A DNA stretch of 64,000 bases from positions 248,001 to 312,000 of the forward strand of contig NZ_JACIEN010000003.1 in the NCBI RefSeq assembly GCF_014196925.1, given 5' to 3'. Below, in pieces: positions 1-8,488 of this stretch (the stretch's first letter is position 1; each line of letters begins with the position of its first letter). The stretch comes from Chelatococcus caeni. Lineage in GTDB: Bacteria > Pseudomonadota > Alphaproteobacteria > Rhizobiales > Beijerinckiaceae. The translations under genes and the position numbers were made by a program. The notes under the pieces were generated by a model. That model was given only the letters and a program-made list of their open reading frames with translations. It made no database searches and was not told the DNA's origin.

Positions 1-2090
1 ACGAGATCAGCGGCGTCATCTCGACGAAGAGCGCGCAGCTCACCGAGGTGCTCTCGGGCAAGGCGCAGGAGATCAACGAGACGCTGGGCGGCCGCGCCCT
101 CGACATCGCGGCGACGCTCGACCAGCGCGTCGCCCGCTTCGAGGAGCGGGTCGTCGACCGGCTCGACACCGTCAGCGCCACGCTCGACGAGCGCGGCCAG
201 GCGATCTCCGAGAACCTCGCCGCCCGCGCCGAGGCGATCAACGCCACCCTCGGCAACCGCGCCCAGGAGCTGGAGCGCCTCTTCGACGACAAGGGCCTCG
301 GCCTCGTCGGCGCCATCGCCGACCGCGGCGAGAGCATCGCCCGCGAGGTCGCCTCGGTCGGCGAGGCGGTGGTGCGCACGCTGGAGACGCGCGGCCGCTC
401 CATCGTCGATGCGGTGCAGGAGCGCTCGCAGGAGCTCACCGACCTGTTCGGCTCGTCGAGCGAATCGCTGCGCCGGGTCATCGAGGACGGCACCAGCCGC
501 TCCATCGAGACGCTGATGTCCACCAACGACCGCCTGAAGGGCGAGCTGTCGGGCGTGCTCGACCGCCTGTCCGAGGCCAACCGCCTGCTGCAGCAGATGA
601 CGGCGAGCGCCAGCGCCAACCTCGCCCAGGTCGAGGACGGGCTGACGAGCCGCGTCGGCGAACTGCAGGAGGTGCTCGGCGCGGTGAAGGAGGAGACCGG
701 CCGCGCGGCGGGCGATGTCGCCGCCCAGGTCGAGGCGCTGCGCGCCATCTCCGGCCAGACGCTGACCCAGGCCGCCGGTCTCGCCGAGAAGCTCGGCCAG
801 CAGGGCCGGGCCGTCGCCGAGGTCACGAACGAGCACATCAAGGCCATCGCCGAGGCGACGCGCCTGCTCGAAGGCGTCGAATCCCGCGTGGGCGTCGCCC
901 TCGACGAGCGCCGCCAGACGCTGGAGAACCTCGTCTCGGTTGTCGGCGAGCGGGCCGACGACATGGAATCGATCACCCGGTCCTTCAGCGCCCTCCTCTC
1001 GGAGACGCTGCAGGAGGCGGAGCGCAAGGCGCGCCAGATCGGCTCCGTGCTGGCCGAGAACGCCCAGTCGGCCACCCAGGCCATCGGCGAGCAGTTCGAC
1101 CTCATCCGCACGACGACCGGCAAGGAGCGCGAGCGCACGGCGGCTGCCCTGCGCCAGGCCTACGAGCAGGTCATCGCCGAGATGAGCCAGGGGCTCAGCC
1201 AGGCCACCGAGCGCTTCCACTCCGTCGCCAACGACATGCGCGGCATGACGGCCCGCATCCACGAGGAGCTGGAGGCGACGCGCGGCGAGCTGAAGCGCGG
1301 CGTGATCGAGATGCCGCGCGAGACGCAGGAGACGACCGCCGCCATGCGCCGCGTCGTCGCCGACCAGATCAAGGCGCTCAACGAGCTGACCGAGATCGTC
1401 ACCCGGTCGGGCCGCGCCGTCGACGTGGTGGAAGCGGCCCAGCCGCGTCGTCCGGCCCAGGCCGAGCGTTCGACTGCCGAGCGTCCGGTTGCCGAGCGCC
1501 CGGTCGCGCCGGCGCCGCGGCCCCAGCCGGCACCGCAGGCTGCCCAGCCGGCTGCGGCTCCCGCCCCGCAACCGGCGCCGCGTGCGCCCGCCCCTGCCCC
1601 GCAGCGCGAGGCCGCGCCGCAGCAGGCCGGCGGCCGCGGCTGGCTCTCGGATCTCCTCGTGCGCGCCTCGCGCGACGAGGGCGAGCCGGCGAAGCCCGCA
1701 GCCCCCGCCGCGCAGGCCGCGGCCGGCGCGCCCGCCAACCAGCGCCGCACCATCGAGCTGCTCGATTCCATCTCGGTCGATATCGCCCGGATGATCGATC
1801 ACGATGCGGCGGTGGAGCTGTGGGACCGCTACAAGCGCGGCGAGCGCAACGTCTTCACCCGGCGGCTCTATACGCTGCAGGGCCAGCAGACCTTCGAGGA
1901 GATCCGCCGCAAGTACCGTCAGGACGCGGAGTTCCGTGAGACGGTGGACCGCTACATCGACGAGTTCGAGCGCCTGCTCGCCGAGGTCTCGCGCCAGGAC
2001 CGCGACTCGATGATGGCCAAGACCTACCTCACGTCGGAGACCGGCAAGGTCTACACCATGCTGGCGCACGCCACCGGCCGCTTCGACTGA
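1..2090 (+). CDS. Very long coiled-coil protein, C-terminal part (5' end outside window)
   Basis: The frame is open at the left edge; the last ~695 codons are present, ending in TGA at 2090. Most of the visible protein is continuous amphipathic helix made of degenerate repeats of the type LxxRAxEINxTLGxRA, rich in Ala, Glu, Arg, Leu and Gln, as in the apolipoprotein/kinesin-like proteins of Hyphomicrobiales that can exceed 1,500 residues. A Pro/Ala/Gln-rich linker follows (about 1440-1720), then a compact, presumably folded C-terminal domain of about 110 residues (from ~1755) with Tyr, Trp and Phe. No enzyme motif is seen. The role is unknown; an envelope or cytoskeletal scaffold is only inference. 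The GTG at 48 is an internal codon, not a start. Confidence 0.85.
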   Translation, partial: EISGVISTKSAQLTEVLSGKAQEINETLGGRALDIAATLDQRVARFEERVVDRLDTVSATLDERGQAISENLAARAEAINATLGNRAQELERLFDDKGLGLVGAIADRGESIAREVASVGEAVVRTLETRGRSIVDAVQERSQELTDLFGSSSESLRRVIEDGTSRSIETLMSTNDRLKGELSGVLDRLSEANRLLQQMTASASANLAQVEDGLTSRVGELQEVLGAVKEETGRAAGDVAAQVEALRAISGQTLTQAAGLAEKLGQQGRAVAEVTNEHIKAIAEATRLLEGVESRVGVALDERRQTLENLVSVVGERADDMESITRSFSALLSETLQEAERKARQIGSVLAENAQSATQAIGEQFDLIRTTTGKERERTAAALRQAYEQVIAEMSQGLSQATERFHSVANDMRGMTARIHEELEATRGELKRGVIEMPRETQETTAAMRRVVADQIKALNELTEIVTRSGRAVDVVEAAQPRRPAQAERSTAERPVAERPVAPAPRPQPAPQAAQPAAAPAPQPAPRAPAPAPQREAAPQQAGGRGWLSDLLVRASRDEGEPAKPAAPAAQAAAGAPANQRRTIELLDSISVDIARMIDHDAAVELWDRYKRGERNVFTRRLYTLQGQQTFEEIRRKYRQDAEFRETVDRYIDEFERLLAEVSRQDRDSMMAKTYLTSETGKVYTMLAHATGRFD

Positions 2091-2110
2091 TCGCGGCCCG
2101 GCTCGGAAGA

Positions 2111-2145
2111 AAAAAGGCGCGGCTCCCTCCGCGCCTTTTTCTTTG
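2111..2145 (+). terminator. Intrinsic terminator of the coiled-coil gene
   Basis: Perfect inverted repeat AAAAAGGCGCGG / CCGCGCCTTTTT (2111-2122 and 2129-2140) with a 6-nt loop, ending in a T tract, 20 nt after the stop codon at 2090. This is a classic rho-independent terminator. Confidence 0.9.
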
Positions 2146-2281
2146 TTCCTCGCGGCGCGGAGCGCCGTCGTTCCGTGGGGGGCGTGCCGGTGATATTATC
2201 AGAAGCAGTCACGCAGCTGCGTGGATGCGGAGCGAAGGCGGTCAGCCGCACAGCCCGCCATTCTTTCGTGCGAGGCCGGCC

Positions 2282-3307
2282 ATGGCATCTCAGCGCACGG
2301 ACTACATGCCCATCGAAGAGTTCCGCAGGCGCGCCAACGAGCATGAGCTCGGCGGGTGGACGCCGATCCTGCCGAAGCCCGTCGTCCTCCTGACTCCGAC
2401 CTTCGACCTGGACTTCGACAGGTTCGCAGCCAACGTCGCCTACGAGCTGCGCCACTACATCGTCTACAGATCCGATGGCGGCTACTTTGCCCGCGGCCTC
2501 GTCCGCGCCACGCAGGAGCTGCAGGGTCTTCATGCCGAACTCAAGGGCGAGGGCTATCCCCCTGGCCAGAAGATCACCATCGCCGCCGCCCTCTACCGGC
2601 GCTCGCATCGCGAGCCGACGAGCCGGTGGATGATGAGCATCAAGTTCGCCCGGGTGAGCATCACCGAGGACGAAGCGATGGCGATCACCGCCTCGCCGCA
2701 GGTCACGCTCCAGTCGGAGCGCAACCTGGCGGAGCGCATCCTCGACTTCGCGGCCCAGGCTGCGAACGAGCCGAGCTGGGCCGGAGACCGCAAGAAGCGC
2801 CTCGGAGACTGGGTGGACCTCGCCAGGAAGATCGGTTTTCCAGGCTTCCTCGACCTCTGGTACTATGACCGTGGCCTCGTCGCGCTCTATGTCCAGGTCC
2901 AGTTCGAGAACGAGCGCGGGGAGATGACGGGACACCGCGACCCGCCCTTCGACGGCCATTACCGGGGGATGGATTGGCGCGTCTATCCCTTCCGGATGGC
3001 CATGGCCGAATGCAAGACGAAAACCAGCGTCGACGACTGCTACGCCCATGTCGCCAACCAGCTGGCGCAGGCGGAGCGGGACATCTTCAGCCAGATCGAC
3101 GACATCTACAGGACGCTCGCCAAGAGCGGGCCGGCCCAGTCCCTGGATCCACGCCCCGGCTCGATCACCGGCTCGCCTGAAAGGCGCTTCCGCAGCCTCG
3201 CCCCGTTCCTCAAGGATCTGAAGAAGCGGCTCTATGATCCCAACACGCTGTACGGAGCCTTCACCAAGTACAGCCAGACCCAGCCGGGCTTCTGGGATCG
3301 CTATTGA
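2282..3307 (+). CDS. Hypothetical protein, 341 aa
   Basis: No family recognised. The start at 2282 (MASQRTDYM) is preferred; an in-frame ATG at 2225 would add 19 poorly structured residues. The product is a soluble mixed alpha/beta protein without signal peptide or membrane segment. It is aromatic-rich (several Trp and Tyr, e.g. the segment LDLWYYDRGLVALYVQV) and has a basic C-terminal quarter. It stands alone behind a terminator, upstream of a same-strand GNAT gene 200 bp away. Base composition matches neighbours but is slightly less GC-skewed at third positions, so it could be an accessory gene. No function can be assigned. Confidence 0.75.
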   Translation: MASQRTDYMPIEEFRRRANEHELGGWTPILPKPVVLLTPTFDLDFDRFAANVAYELRHYIVYRSDGGYFARGLVRATQELQGLHAELKGEGYPPGQKITIAAALYRRSHREPTSRWMMSIKFARVSITEDEAMAITASPQVTLQSERNLAERILDFAAQAANEPSWAGDRKKRLGDWVDLARKIGFPGFLDLWYYDRGLVALYVQVQFENERGEMTGHRDPPFDGHYRGMDWRVYPFRMAMAECKTKTSVDDCYAHVANQLAQAERDIFSQIDDIYRTLAKSGPAQSLDPRPGSITGSPERRFRSLAPFLKDLKKRLYDPNTLYGAFTKYSQTQPGFWDRY

Positions 3308-3508
3308 GTAGCGGCCGCAGTGGGAAGCGCCCCGCGTCCGGCAGGGGCCGGCCTTTTGCAGCGGTCGAGCAGCTGCTCCGCTCATGGGAGTTCACCCTTT
3401 GCATTTGCACGCGAGAGGGAGCAATTTTCCCGCGCCGGGATCCGCTGCGCCAGTGGCGTCGGCCGGCCCGCGTCGCGACGACAGATCGAAGGACCCTGCT
3501 CGCCCGCC

Positions 3509-3934
3509 ATGACCGCCTCTCGCCCCATCCTCTATGGCCGGGAAGACAGCCTCGACCGCGCCGAGTTCCGGCGGGTGCTGATCGAATCCGGCCTCGGCGC
3601 GATCCGCCCCGTCGACGATGAAGCGCGACTGGAGGCGATGCTCTCCGGCGCCGATCTCATCGTCACGGCGCGCCGCGACGAGCCTGGCCGGCCGCTTCTC
3701 GGCGTCGCGCGCTGCGTCACCGATTTCAGCTGGTGCTGCTACCTGTCCGAGCTCGCCGTGTCGCGTTCGGCCCAGGGCCTCGGCATCGGCAAGGGGCTTC
3801 TCGACGAAACCCGCCGCCTGATCGGCCCGCAGGTCAGCCTGATGCTCGCCTCGGTACCTGATGCGGTCGGCTTCTATGAACGCGCCGGCATGGCGCGCAT
3901 CGCCGATGCCTTCTGGTATCGGCGGGAGCGGTAA
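3509..3934 (+). CDS. GNAT family N-acetyltransferase, 141 aa
   Basis: Small single-domain acetyltransferase using acetyl-CoA; acceptor unknown. The ATG at 3509 (MTASRPILYG) gives the usual length for the family; a longer frame upstream to 3320 lacks family character. Visible landmarks: a beta4-like strand YLSELAVSRSAQGLGIGKGLL, where QGLGIG is the acetyl-CoA pyrophosphate loop (Q/RxxGxG), and a C-terminal FYERAGM motif typical of the last helix. The segment SGLGAI..LIVTARR near residues 27-56 is also found as a decayed copy on the opposite strand at 21427-21516 (see that entry). Confidence 0.85.
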   Translation: MTASRPILYGREDSLDRAEFRRVLIESGLGAIRPVDDEARLEAMLSGADLIVTARRDEPGRPLLGVARCVTDFSWCCYLSELAVSRSAQGLGIGKGLLDETRRLIGPQVSLMLASVPDAVGFYERAGMARIADAFWYRRER

Positions 3935-4096
3935 CAGCCGGGCTCGGGCTGTGCCGCGGAAAGACGGCTGGCGCGAGCTGCGAGATACCGAACTCTTGAA
4001 CATGCTCAGGCGCTGACCGGCGCGCCCCTCGCGCCCCGCGGATGGCGATGCAGCGTCGATCGCCCAGCCCGGTCCGCGCCATCGTGCCCCGGCGCT

Positions 4097-4121
4097 GGAA
4101 CAGAACGCCGAATTGTTGGTT
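4097..4121 (+). promoter_or_regulatory. Candidate EcfG-type (general stress) promoter
   Basis: GGAAC at 4097-4101, 16-nt spacer, GGTT at 4118-4121, 30 nt before the PRC-barrel start. The published alphaproteobacterial EcfG consensus is GGAAC-N16/17-CGTT, so the -10 element differs by one base. Exactly the same arrangement (GGAAC-N16-GGTT, ~31 nt from the ATG) occurs before the gene at 52457. Confidence 0.5.
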
Positions 4122-4151
4122 GTTCTGCCCCAACCTGCGAGGGAGGCCAGC

Positions 4152-4550
4152 ATGACCGACTACAGCTCCAGCTCCAGCTCCGGCGTCGCCACCGAGGAAA
4201 CCAGCAGCCTCATCGCGGCGAGCAAGGTCGAAGGCACGGACGTCTACAACCGTCAGAGCGAGCATCTCGGCTCGATCTATGACGTCATGATCGACAAGCG
4301 CTCCGGCCAGGTCGCCTATGCGATCATGTCGTTCGGCGGCTTTCTCGGCATGGGCGAAAGCTACCATCCCCTGCCGTGGCGCGTCCTGACCTACGACACC
4401 GGCATGGGCGGCTACGTCGTCGATCTCGACAAGAGCCGGCTCGAAGGGGCGCCCAGCTACGGCGTCAACGATGAGCCGAATTGGCAGGATCGCGGCTACA
4501 CCCGCAGCATCGACGATTATTACGGCGTGCCGCCGTATGGCGGGATCTGA
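4152..4550 (+). CDS. PRC-barrel domain protein, 132 aa
   Basis: Starts with ATG at 4152 behind a good ribosome-binding site (GGGAGG). After a Ser-rich N terminus, residues ~25-85 form a PRC-barrel (SKVEGTDVYNRQSEHLGSI, then the VMIDKRSGQVAYAIMSFGG strand pair), the small beta-barrel found in RimM, photosynthetic reaction centre subunit H and many stress-induced alphaproteobacterial proteins. The C terminus is Tyr/Gly-rich. There is no signal peptide. Family members often belong to the general stress response, and the GGAAC element upstream fits that. The biochemical role is unknown. Confidence 0.85.
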   Translation: MTDYSSSSSSGVATEETSSLIAASKVEGTDVYNRQSEHLGSIYDVMIDKRSGQVAYAIMSFGGFLGMGESYHPLPWRVLTYDTGMGGYVVDLDKSRLEGAPSYGVNDEPNWQDRGYTRSIDDYYGVPPYGGI

Positions 4551-4560
4551 CGGCGGTTGC

Positions 4561-4583
4561 AGGAGCCGCACCTTGCGGCTCCT
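4561..4583 (+). terminator. Terminator-like hairpin after PRC-barrel gene
   Basis: AGGAGCCGC (4561-4569) and GCGGCTCCT (4575-4583) form a 9-bp stem with a 5-nt loop, 10 nt past the stop codon, followed by the pyrimidine-rich CTCTTCC. It lies between converging genes and could act on both strands. Confidence 0.75.
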
Positions 4584-4609
4584 CTCTTCCTAGCCGAGTA
4601 GCACACCGG

Positions 4610-5224
4610 TCACACCCGTGCCGGCGACCAGCGCACGATCTGCAGCAGCACGGACGACAGCGCTTCGTCGAGCGCGCGCGCTGCTCCCGGCCCGGTGATG
4701 CCGGCGACCGGCACGCGCGCCGAGAAGATCTTGGCCGAGACCACGCGGCCGCTGACCGTCTCGATGAGGCGCGCCGAGATCTCGACCACCGCCTCGGACG
4801 AGGTGCTCGACACCTCGAAGCGGCGGATTTCGCTGCCGAGCGCGTAATTGGCGACGACGCCCTCGCCCGGGCGCGCCACGCGGCCGAGGCGGCTGCCGTT
4901 CTCGAAGGTCTGAATCAGACGCGTCTGCACCAGCTTGGGCAGCCGGTCGGCCCATTGCACCCCGTCGAGCTGCGAGACGGCGCCGCCCTCACTCTTGACG
5001 ATGATGGCGCTGCCGTCGAGCGTCTGCAGCGCCACGGGCTCCGTCACGATGAGCTGGTCGCCGCCGATGCGGGCCGCCCCCGTCACCTCGCGCGGCGCCG
5101 AGAGATCGAAGGTCGCGGGCGCCGGGCCGGCGCAGCCGGCGAGGACGAGCGCCGCCGCGAACAGCGCGCAAGCGTCGGGGCGAACGGAGCCGCCGGAAGA
5201 AGCGGCAGACGATCTGCGGTTCAT
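4610..5224 (-). CDS. ABC-type transport auxiliary lipoprotein (PqiC/MlaX-like), 204 aa
   Basis: Last gene of an Mla-type operon. The N terminus is a lipoprotein signal with lipobox LAGC at about residue 32, so the mature protein should be lipid-anchored and periplasmic. The body (ATFDLSAPREV..., LVTEPVALQTLDGSAIIV) matches the ABC_trans_aux family, thought to bridge MCE hexamers and the outer membrane in phospholipid traffic. The start at 5224 (MNRRSS) lies just past the mlaD stop; a GTG at 5236 is an alternative. Residues ~138-164 recur as a degenerate fragment at 20687-20767. Confidence 0.85.
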   Translation of the reverse strand: MNRRSSAASSGGSVRPDACALFAAALVLAGCAGPAPATFDLSAPREVTGAARIGGDQLIVTEPVALQTLDGSAIIVKSEGGAVSQLDGVQWADRLPKLVQTRLIQTFENGSRLGRVARPGEGVVANYALGSEIRRFEVSSTSSEAVVEISARLIETVSGRVVSAKIFSARVPVAGITGPGAARALDEALSSVLLQIVRWSPARV

Positions 5225-5225
5225 G

Positions 5226-6338
5226 TCAGCGACCACTGTAGGCTGGCAATCCCGGCTTGCTGCCGAAGATGAACTGCTGGGGGTTGCGCTCGACGCTGCG
5301 CAGGACGCGGTTGATCTCGTTGAGGGTCCGGCGCCCTTCGCTCGCCAGCGCCTCGTAATCGCGCAGGCCGGGGCCGGTGAAGCGGTTGATGCCGGTCGTG
5401 ATCTCGGCCGTGCGCTTGTCGAGGTTGTCGGCCAGCACGCGGATGGAACGGGCGGCCTCCGCCACCTCCTCGAAGGCGCCCTTGCCCTCCGGCGAGGAGA
5501 GGAAGCCTTCCGCCGCCTTCAGGACGCCGTCGACACGGTCCGCCGCGACGTCGAGCTTCTTCGAGATCGAGGCGATGTCCTTCAGCGTCGACTCGATGTC
5601 GCCGCTCGAATCGCCGAGCGCCGCGGTGAAGCGGTCGACGTTGTCGACGATGCGCGTGACGCGGTCCGGCGGCACCGCCTTCACCACCTCGTCGAGATTT
5701 GCCGCGAGCGTGTCCAGCCGCTTCGACAGGTCGGCGGCGTTGCTGAGGAGCCGCTCGAGGCCGGGAGCGTTGTCGGCGAGGGCGCTGGAGAACCGCTCGA
5801 CGTTCTGCACCGTGCGGGTGATCGGATCCTCGGCCTGGCCGACGATGCGGTCGAACTTGGTCAGCACATCGTCCGCCTTGCCCGCGAGCCGCTGCGCCGT
5901 CTCCAAGAGGTCCTGGAAATCCGAGCGGTCGGCGAAGATGGTCGGCAGCGGCTGGCCGGGACCCGCCTCCAGCGGCGGTGCGGCGGGATCGCCGCCGGTG
6001 AGCTGGATGTTGGCGACGCCGGTCAGGCCCTGGTATTCGAGCCTCGCCTTCGTATCGGTATTGATCGGCGTCGTCCGGTCGACGTCGACGCGCGCGACCA
6101 CGCGGCGCGGGTCCTCTGGCAGTAGTTCGATGGTCGACACCTCGCCGACCCTGAGGCCGTTGAACAGCACGAGGGAGCCGCGCGACAGGCCGGAGACGGA
6201 GCCCGAGAAGACGATGCGGTAGCCCACGCGGTTGGCGCGCACGTCCGCCCCGGCGAACCAGTAGACGAACAGGAAGGCGCCGGCGATGACCACCAGCGTG
6301 AACAATCCGATCAGAGCGTAATTGGCCCGTGTCTCCAT
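5226..6338 (-). CDS. mlaD: MCE/MlaD family substrate-binding protein of lipid ABC transporter, 370 aa
   Basis: One N-terminal transmembrane helix (residues ~9-29, YALIGLFTLVVIAGAFLFVY) anchors the protein in the inner membrane. The single MCE domain (about 38-118, with VSGLSRGSLVLFNGLRVGEV) would form the hexameric lipid-binding ring. A long helical C terminus (130-340) contains coiled-coil repeats; E. coli MlaD is only 183 residues and lacks this, whereas longer forms are common in alphaproteobacteria. It sits between mlaF (19 nt) and the auxiliary lipoprotein gene (1-2 nt), so it is surely co-transcribed. Role: retrograde or anterograde phospholipid transport across the periplasm. Confidence 0.92.
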   Translation of the reverse strand: METRANYALIGLFTLVVIAGAFLFVYWFAGADVRANRVGYRIVFSGSVSGLSRGSLVLFNGLRVGEVSTIELLPEDPRRVVARVDVDRTTPINTDTKARLEYQGLTGVANIQLTGGDPAAPPLEAGPGQPLPTIFADRSDFQDLLETAQRLAGKADDVLTKFDRIVGQAEDPITRTVQNVERFSSALADNAPGLERLLSNAADLSKRLDTLAANLDEVVKAVPPDRVTRIVDNVDRFTAALGDSSGDIESTLKDIASISKKLDVAADRVDGVLKAAEGFLSSPEGKGAFEEVAEAARSIRVLADNLDKRTAEITTGINRFTGPGLRDYEALASEGRRTLNEINRVLRSVERNPQQFIFGSKPGLPAYSGR

Positions 6339-6357
6339 ACCGCCTGTCGTCTCTTTC

Positions 6358-7164
6358 TCACTCGGCCATCACGGCCCGGGCTCTCTTGCCGTGGAAATAG
6401 GCCTTCACCCAGGGGTGATCCGAGGCCAGCATATCCTCGATCGTTCCCGATGCGATGATTCGCCCCTCCCCGAGCGCCGCGATACGGTCGCAGACCGAAT
6501 GGAGGCTGTCGAGGTCGTGGGTTACCATGAAAACCGTGAGCCCCAAAGTCTTCTGCAGGGTGGCGATGAGGTCGTCGAAGTCGCCCGCCCCGATAGGGTC
6601 GAGGCCTGACGTCGGTTCGTCGAGGAACACAATTTCGGGATCGAGGGCGAGCGCGCGGGCGAGCGCGGCGCGCTTGATCATGCCGCCCGACAGATCGGAG
6701 GGATATTTGTCCGCCGCGTCGGGGCTGAGGCCCACCATCTCGATCTTGAGCATGGCGAGTTCCTCGAGCAGCCGGTCCGACATGTCGAGGTACTCGCGCA
6801 TCGGCACCTGCACGTTCTGCTTCACCGTCAGCGAGGAGAACAGCGCCCCGTGCTGGAACAGCACGCCCCAGCGCCGCTCGATGGCCCTGCGCGAAGCCGG
6901 ATTGAGGCCGTCGAGATCCTCGCCGAAGACCTCGATGGTGCCGGCCCGCTTCGGCACGAGGCCGAGGATCGCGCGCGTCAGCACCGACTTGCCGGTGCCC
7001 GAAGCGCCGACGAAGCCGAGGATCTCGCCGCGATAGACGTCGAGATCGAGCCCCTTCATGATCGTCTTCTCGCCGAAGCCGACCTCGAGCCCGCGGACGC
7101 GGATGACGACCTCGCGCTCGCGCTCGTCGGCGGTTCTGGCGGGGGCTTGGGGCGTGTCGTCCAT
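6358..7164 (-). CDS. mlaF: Mla-type ABC transporter ATP-binding protein, 268 aa
   Basis: Cytoplasmic ATPase of the Mla/MCE lipid importer. Seen: Walker A GASGTGKS (~res 55), Q-loop LFQHGALF, signature LSGGM (the SGGM form typical of MlaF rather than SGGQ), Walker B IVFLDEPTSGLDPI and switch His in MVTHD. The start ATG at 7164 is one base from the mlaE stop. It pairs with the MlaE permease encoded just upstream. Confidence 0.93.
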   Translation of the reverse strand: MDDTPQAPARTADEREREVVIRVRGLEVGFGEKTIMKGLDLDVYRGEILGFVGASGTGKSVLTRAILGLVPKRAGTIEVFGEDLDGLNPASRRAIERRWGVLFQHGALFSSLTVKQNVQVPMREYLDMSDRLLEELAMLKIEMVGLSPDAADKYPSDLSGGMIKRAALARALALDPEIVFLDEPTSGLDPIGAGDFDDLIATLQKTLGLTVFMVTHDLDSLHSVCDRIAALGEGRIIASGTIEDMLASDHPWVKAYFHGKRARAVMAE

Positions 7165-7165
7165 G

Positions 7166-8299
7166 TCAGTAATCGATGGCCGCGAAGAACATGGCGAAGA
7201 GACCGTCGACCACGATCACCATGAAGATGGCCTTCACCACCGATGAAGTCACCTGCCGGCCGAGCGACTCCGCCGAGCCCTGCACGGCAAGCCCTTCGAG
7301 CGAGGCGATGAGGCCGATGACGAGGGCCATGAACGGCGCCTTGATCAGGCCGACGAGGAAGGTGGAGAGCGCGATCGCCCCCTGCAGGCGGGCGAGGAAG
7401 ATCTCCGGGCTGATGCCGCCATAGACCCAGGCGACGAGCCCGCCGCCGAGCAGCGCCGACATCATCGACAGGAAGGTCAGCAGCGGCAGCCCGATGATGA
7501 GTGCCAGCACGCGCGGCACGATCAGCACCTGCACGGGGTCGAGCCCCATCACGCGCAGCGCGTCCACCTCCTCGCGCATCTTCATCGAGCCGATCTCGGC
7601 CGTGAACGCGCTGCCCGAGCGGCCGGCGATCATGATCGAGGTGAGGAGCACCGCGAGTTCGCGCAGGATGAGGATGCCGACGAGGTCGACCACGAAAGGC
7701 GTCGCGCCGAAGCGCTGCAGCTGGAAGATGCCCTGCTGCGCTACGATGGCGCCGACGAGGAACGAGATGAGCGCGATGATGGGCACGCCGCGGAAGGCGA
7801 TGTGCTCGAGTTGGTGCACGAGGGCCGGAAAGCGGAAGCGGCGGGGGTTGAGCAGCACCCCGACGAGCGCCGCCACCACCTCGCCGAGGAAGCTGACGCC
7901 GCGCATGAAGTCCTTGCCCACCTCGACGACCGTGCGGCCGACGTCGACCAGGAAGTCGACGATGCGCGAGCTCTTCCTGCGGGTCGGCTCCTGGAAGCCG
8001 CGGTAGGCGATCTCGTCGAGCAGCGTCTGATGCTCCGGGCGGGCGCCCACGAAATCGGCCCGCTGGCCCCGGTCGCCCAGCTCGTGCCGCGTCCGGTCGA
8101 GCACCCAGGCGCCCAGCGTGTCGAGCCGCTCGATCCCCGAAATGTCGATGCGCACGCTGCCGCCGCCGCGGGCCTCCTCCAGAAGCGTCGCGGCGAGCCG
8201 CTCCACCTCGGCGGCATGCGGCGCCGTCCAGCGTCCGGACACGACGAAGCGCATATCGCCGCCGCGCTCGTCGACGGCGATCGCCGGTCCGGAATTCAT
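7166..8299 (-). CDS. mlaE: MlaE family ABC permease with N-terminal STAS domain, 377 aa
   Basis: First gene of the lipid-transport operon. Residues 1-~110 form a STAS-like domain (VRIDISGIERLDTLGAWVL), fused to an MlaE permease with about five membrane helices (IIALISFLVGAIVAQQGI; the family motif region AFTAEIGSMKMREEVDALRVMG). In E. coli the STAS function is a separate protein, MlaB; the fusion is usual in alphaproteobacteria. The start is either 8299 (MNSGPAI) or 8317 (MAGIEAM); neither has a strong ribosome-binding site. A divergent gene starts at 8489, so the promoters must lie in the ~190 bp between. Confidence 0.92.
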   Translation of the reverse strand: MNSGPAIAVDERGGDMRFVVSGRWTAPHAAEVERLAATLLEEARGGGSVRIDISGIERLDTLGAWVLDRTRHELGDRGQRADFVGARPEHQTLLDEIAYRGFQEPTRRKSSRIVDFLVDVGRTVVEVGKDFMRGVSFLGEVVAALVGVLLNPRRFRFPALVHQLEHIAFRGVPIIALISFLVGAIVAQQGIFQLQRFGATPFVVDLVGILILRELAVLLTSIMIAGRSGSAFTAEIGSMKMREEVDALRVMGLDPVQVLIVPRVLALIIGLPLLTFLSMMSALLGGGLVAWVYGGISPEIFLARLQGAIALSTFLVGLIKAPFMALVIGLIASLEGLAVQGSAESLGRQVTSSVVKAIFMVIVVDGLFAMFFAAIDY

Positions 8300-8488
8300 C
8301 GCCTCGATGCCTGCCATGCCTCGCCCAGGGTGCGCTCCCCGTCGAATCCAGGCACCGTGATAACGCGCCGGAACCGTGACTGTCGACAAAAGCGCCGCGG
8401 AATTCCTGCCCGGCGGCCATTGCGCGTGCCTTGCGCCGGCGGTTGTGGCTTTATCGCAACCCTGCCGTGTCCTCGCCGGGAAGAAGAA

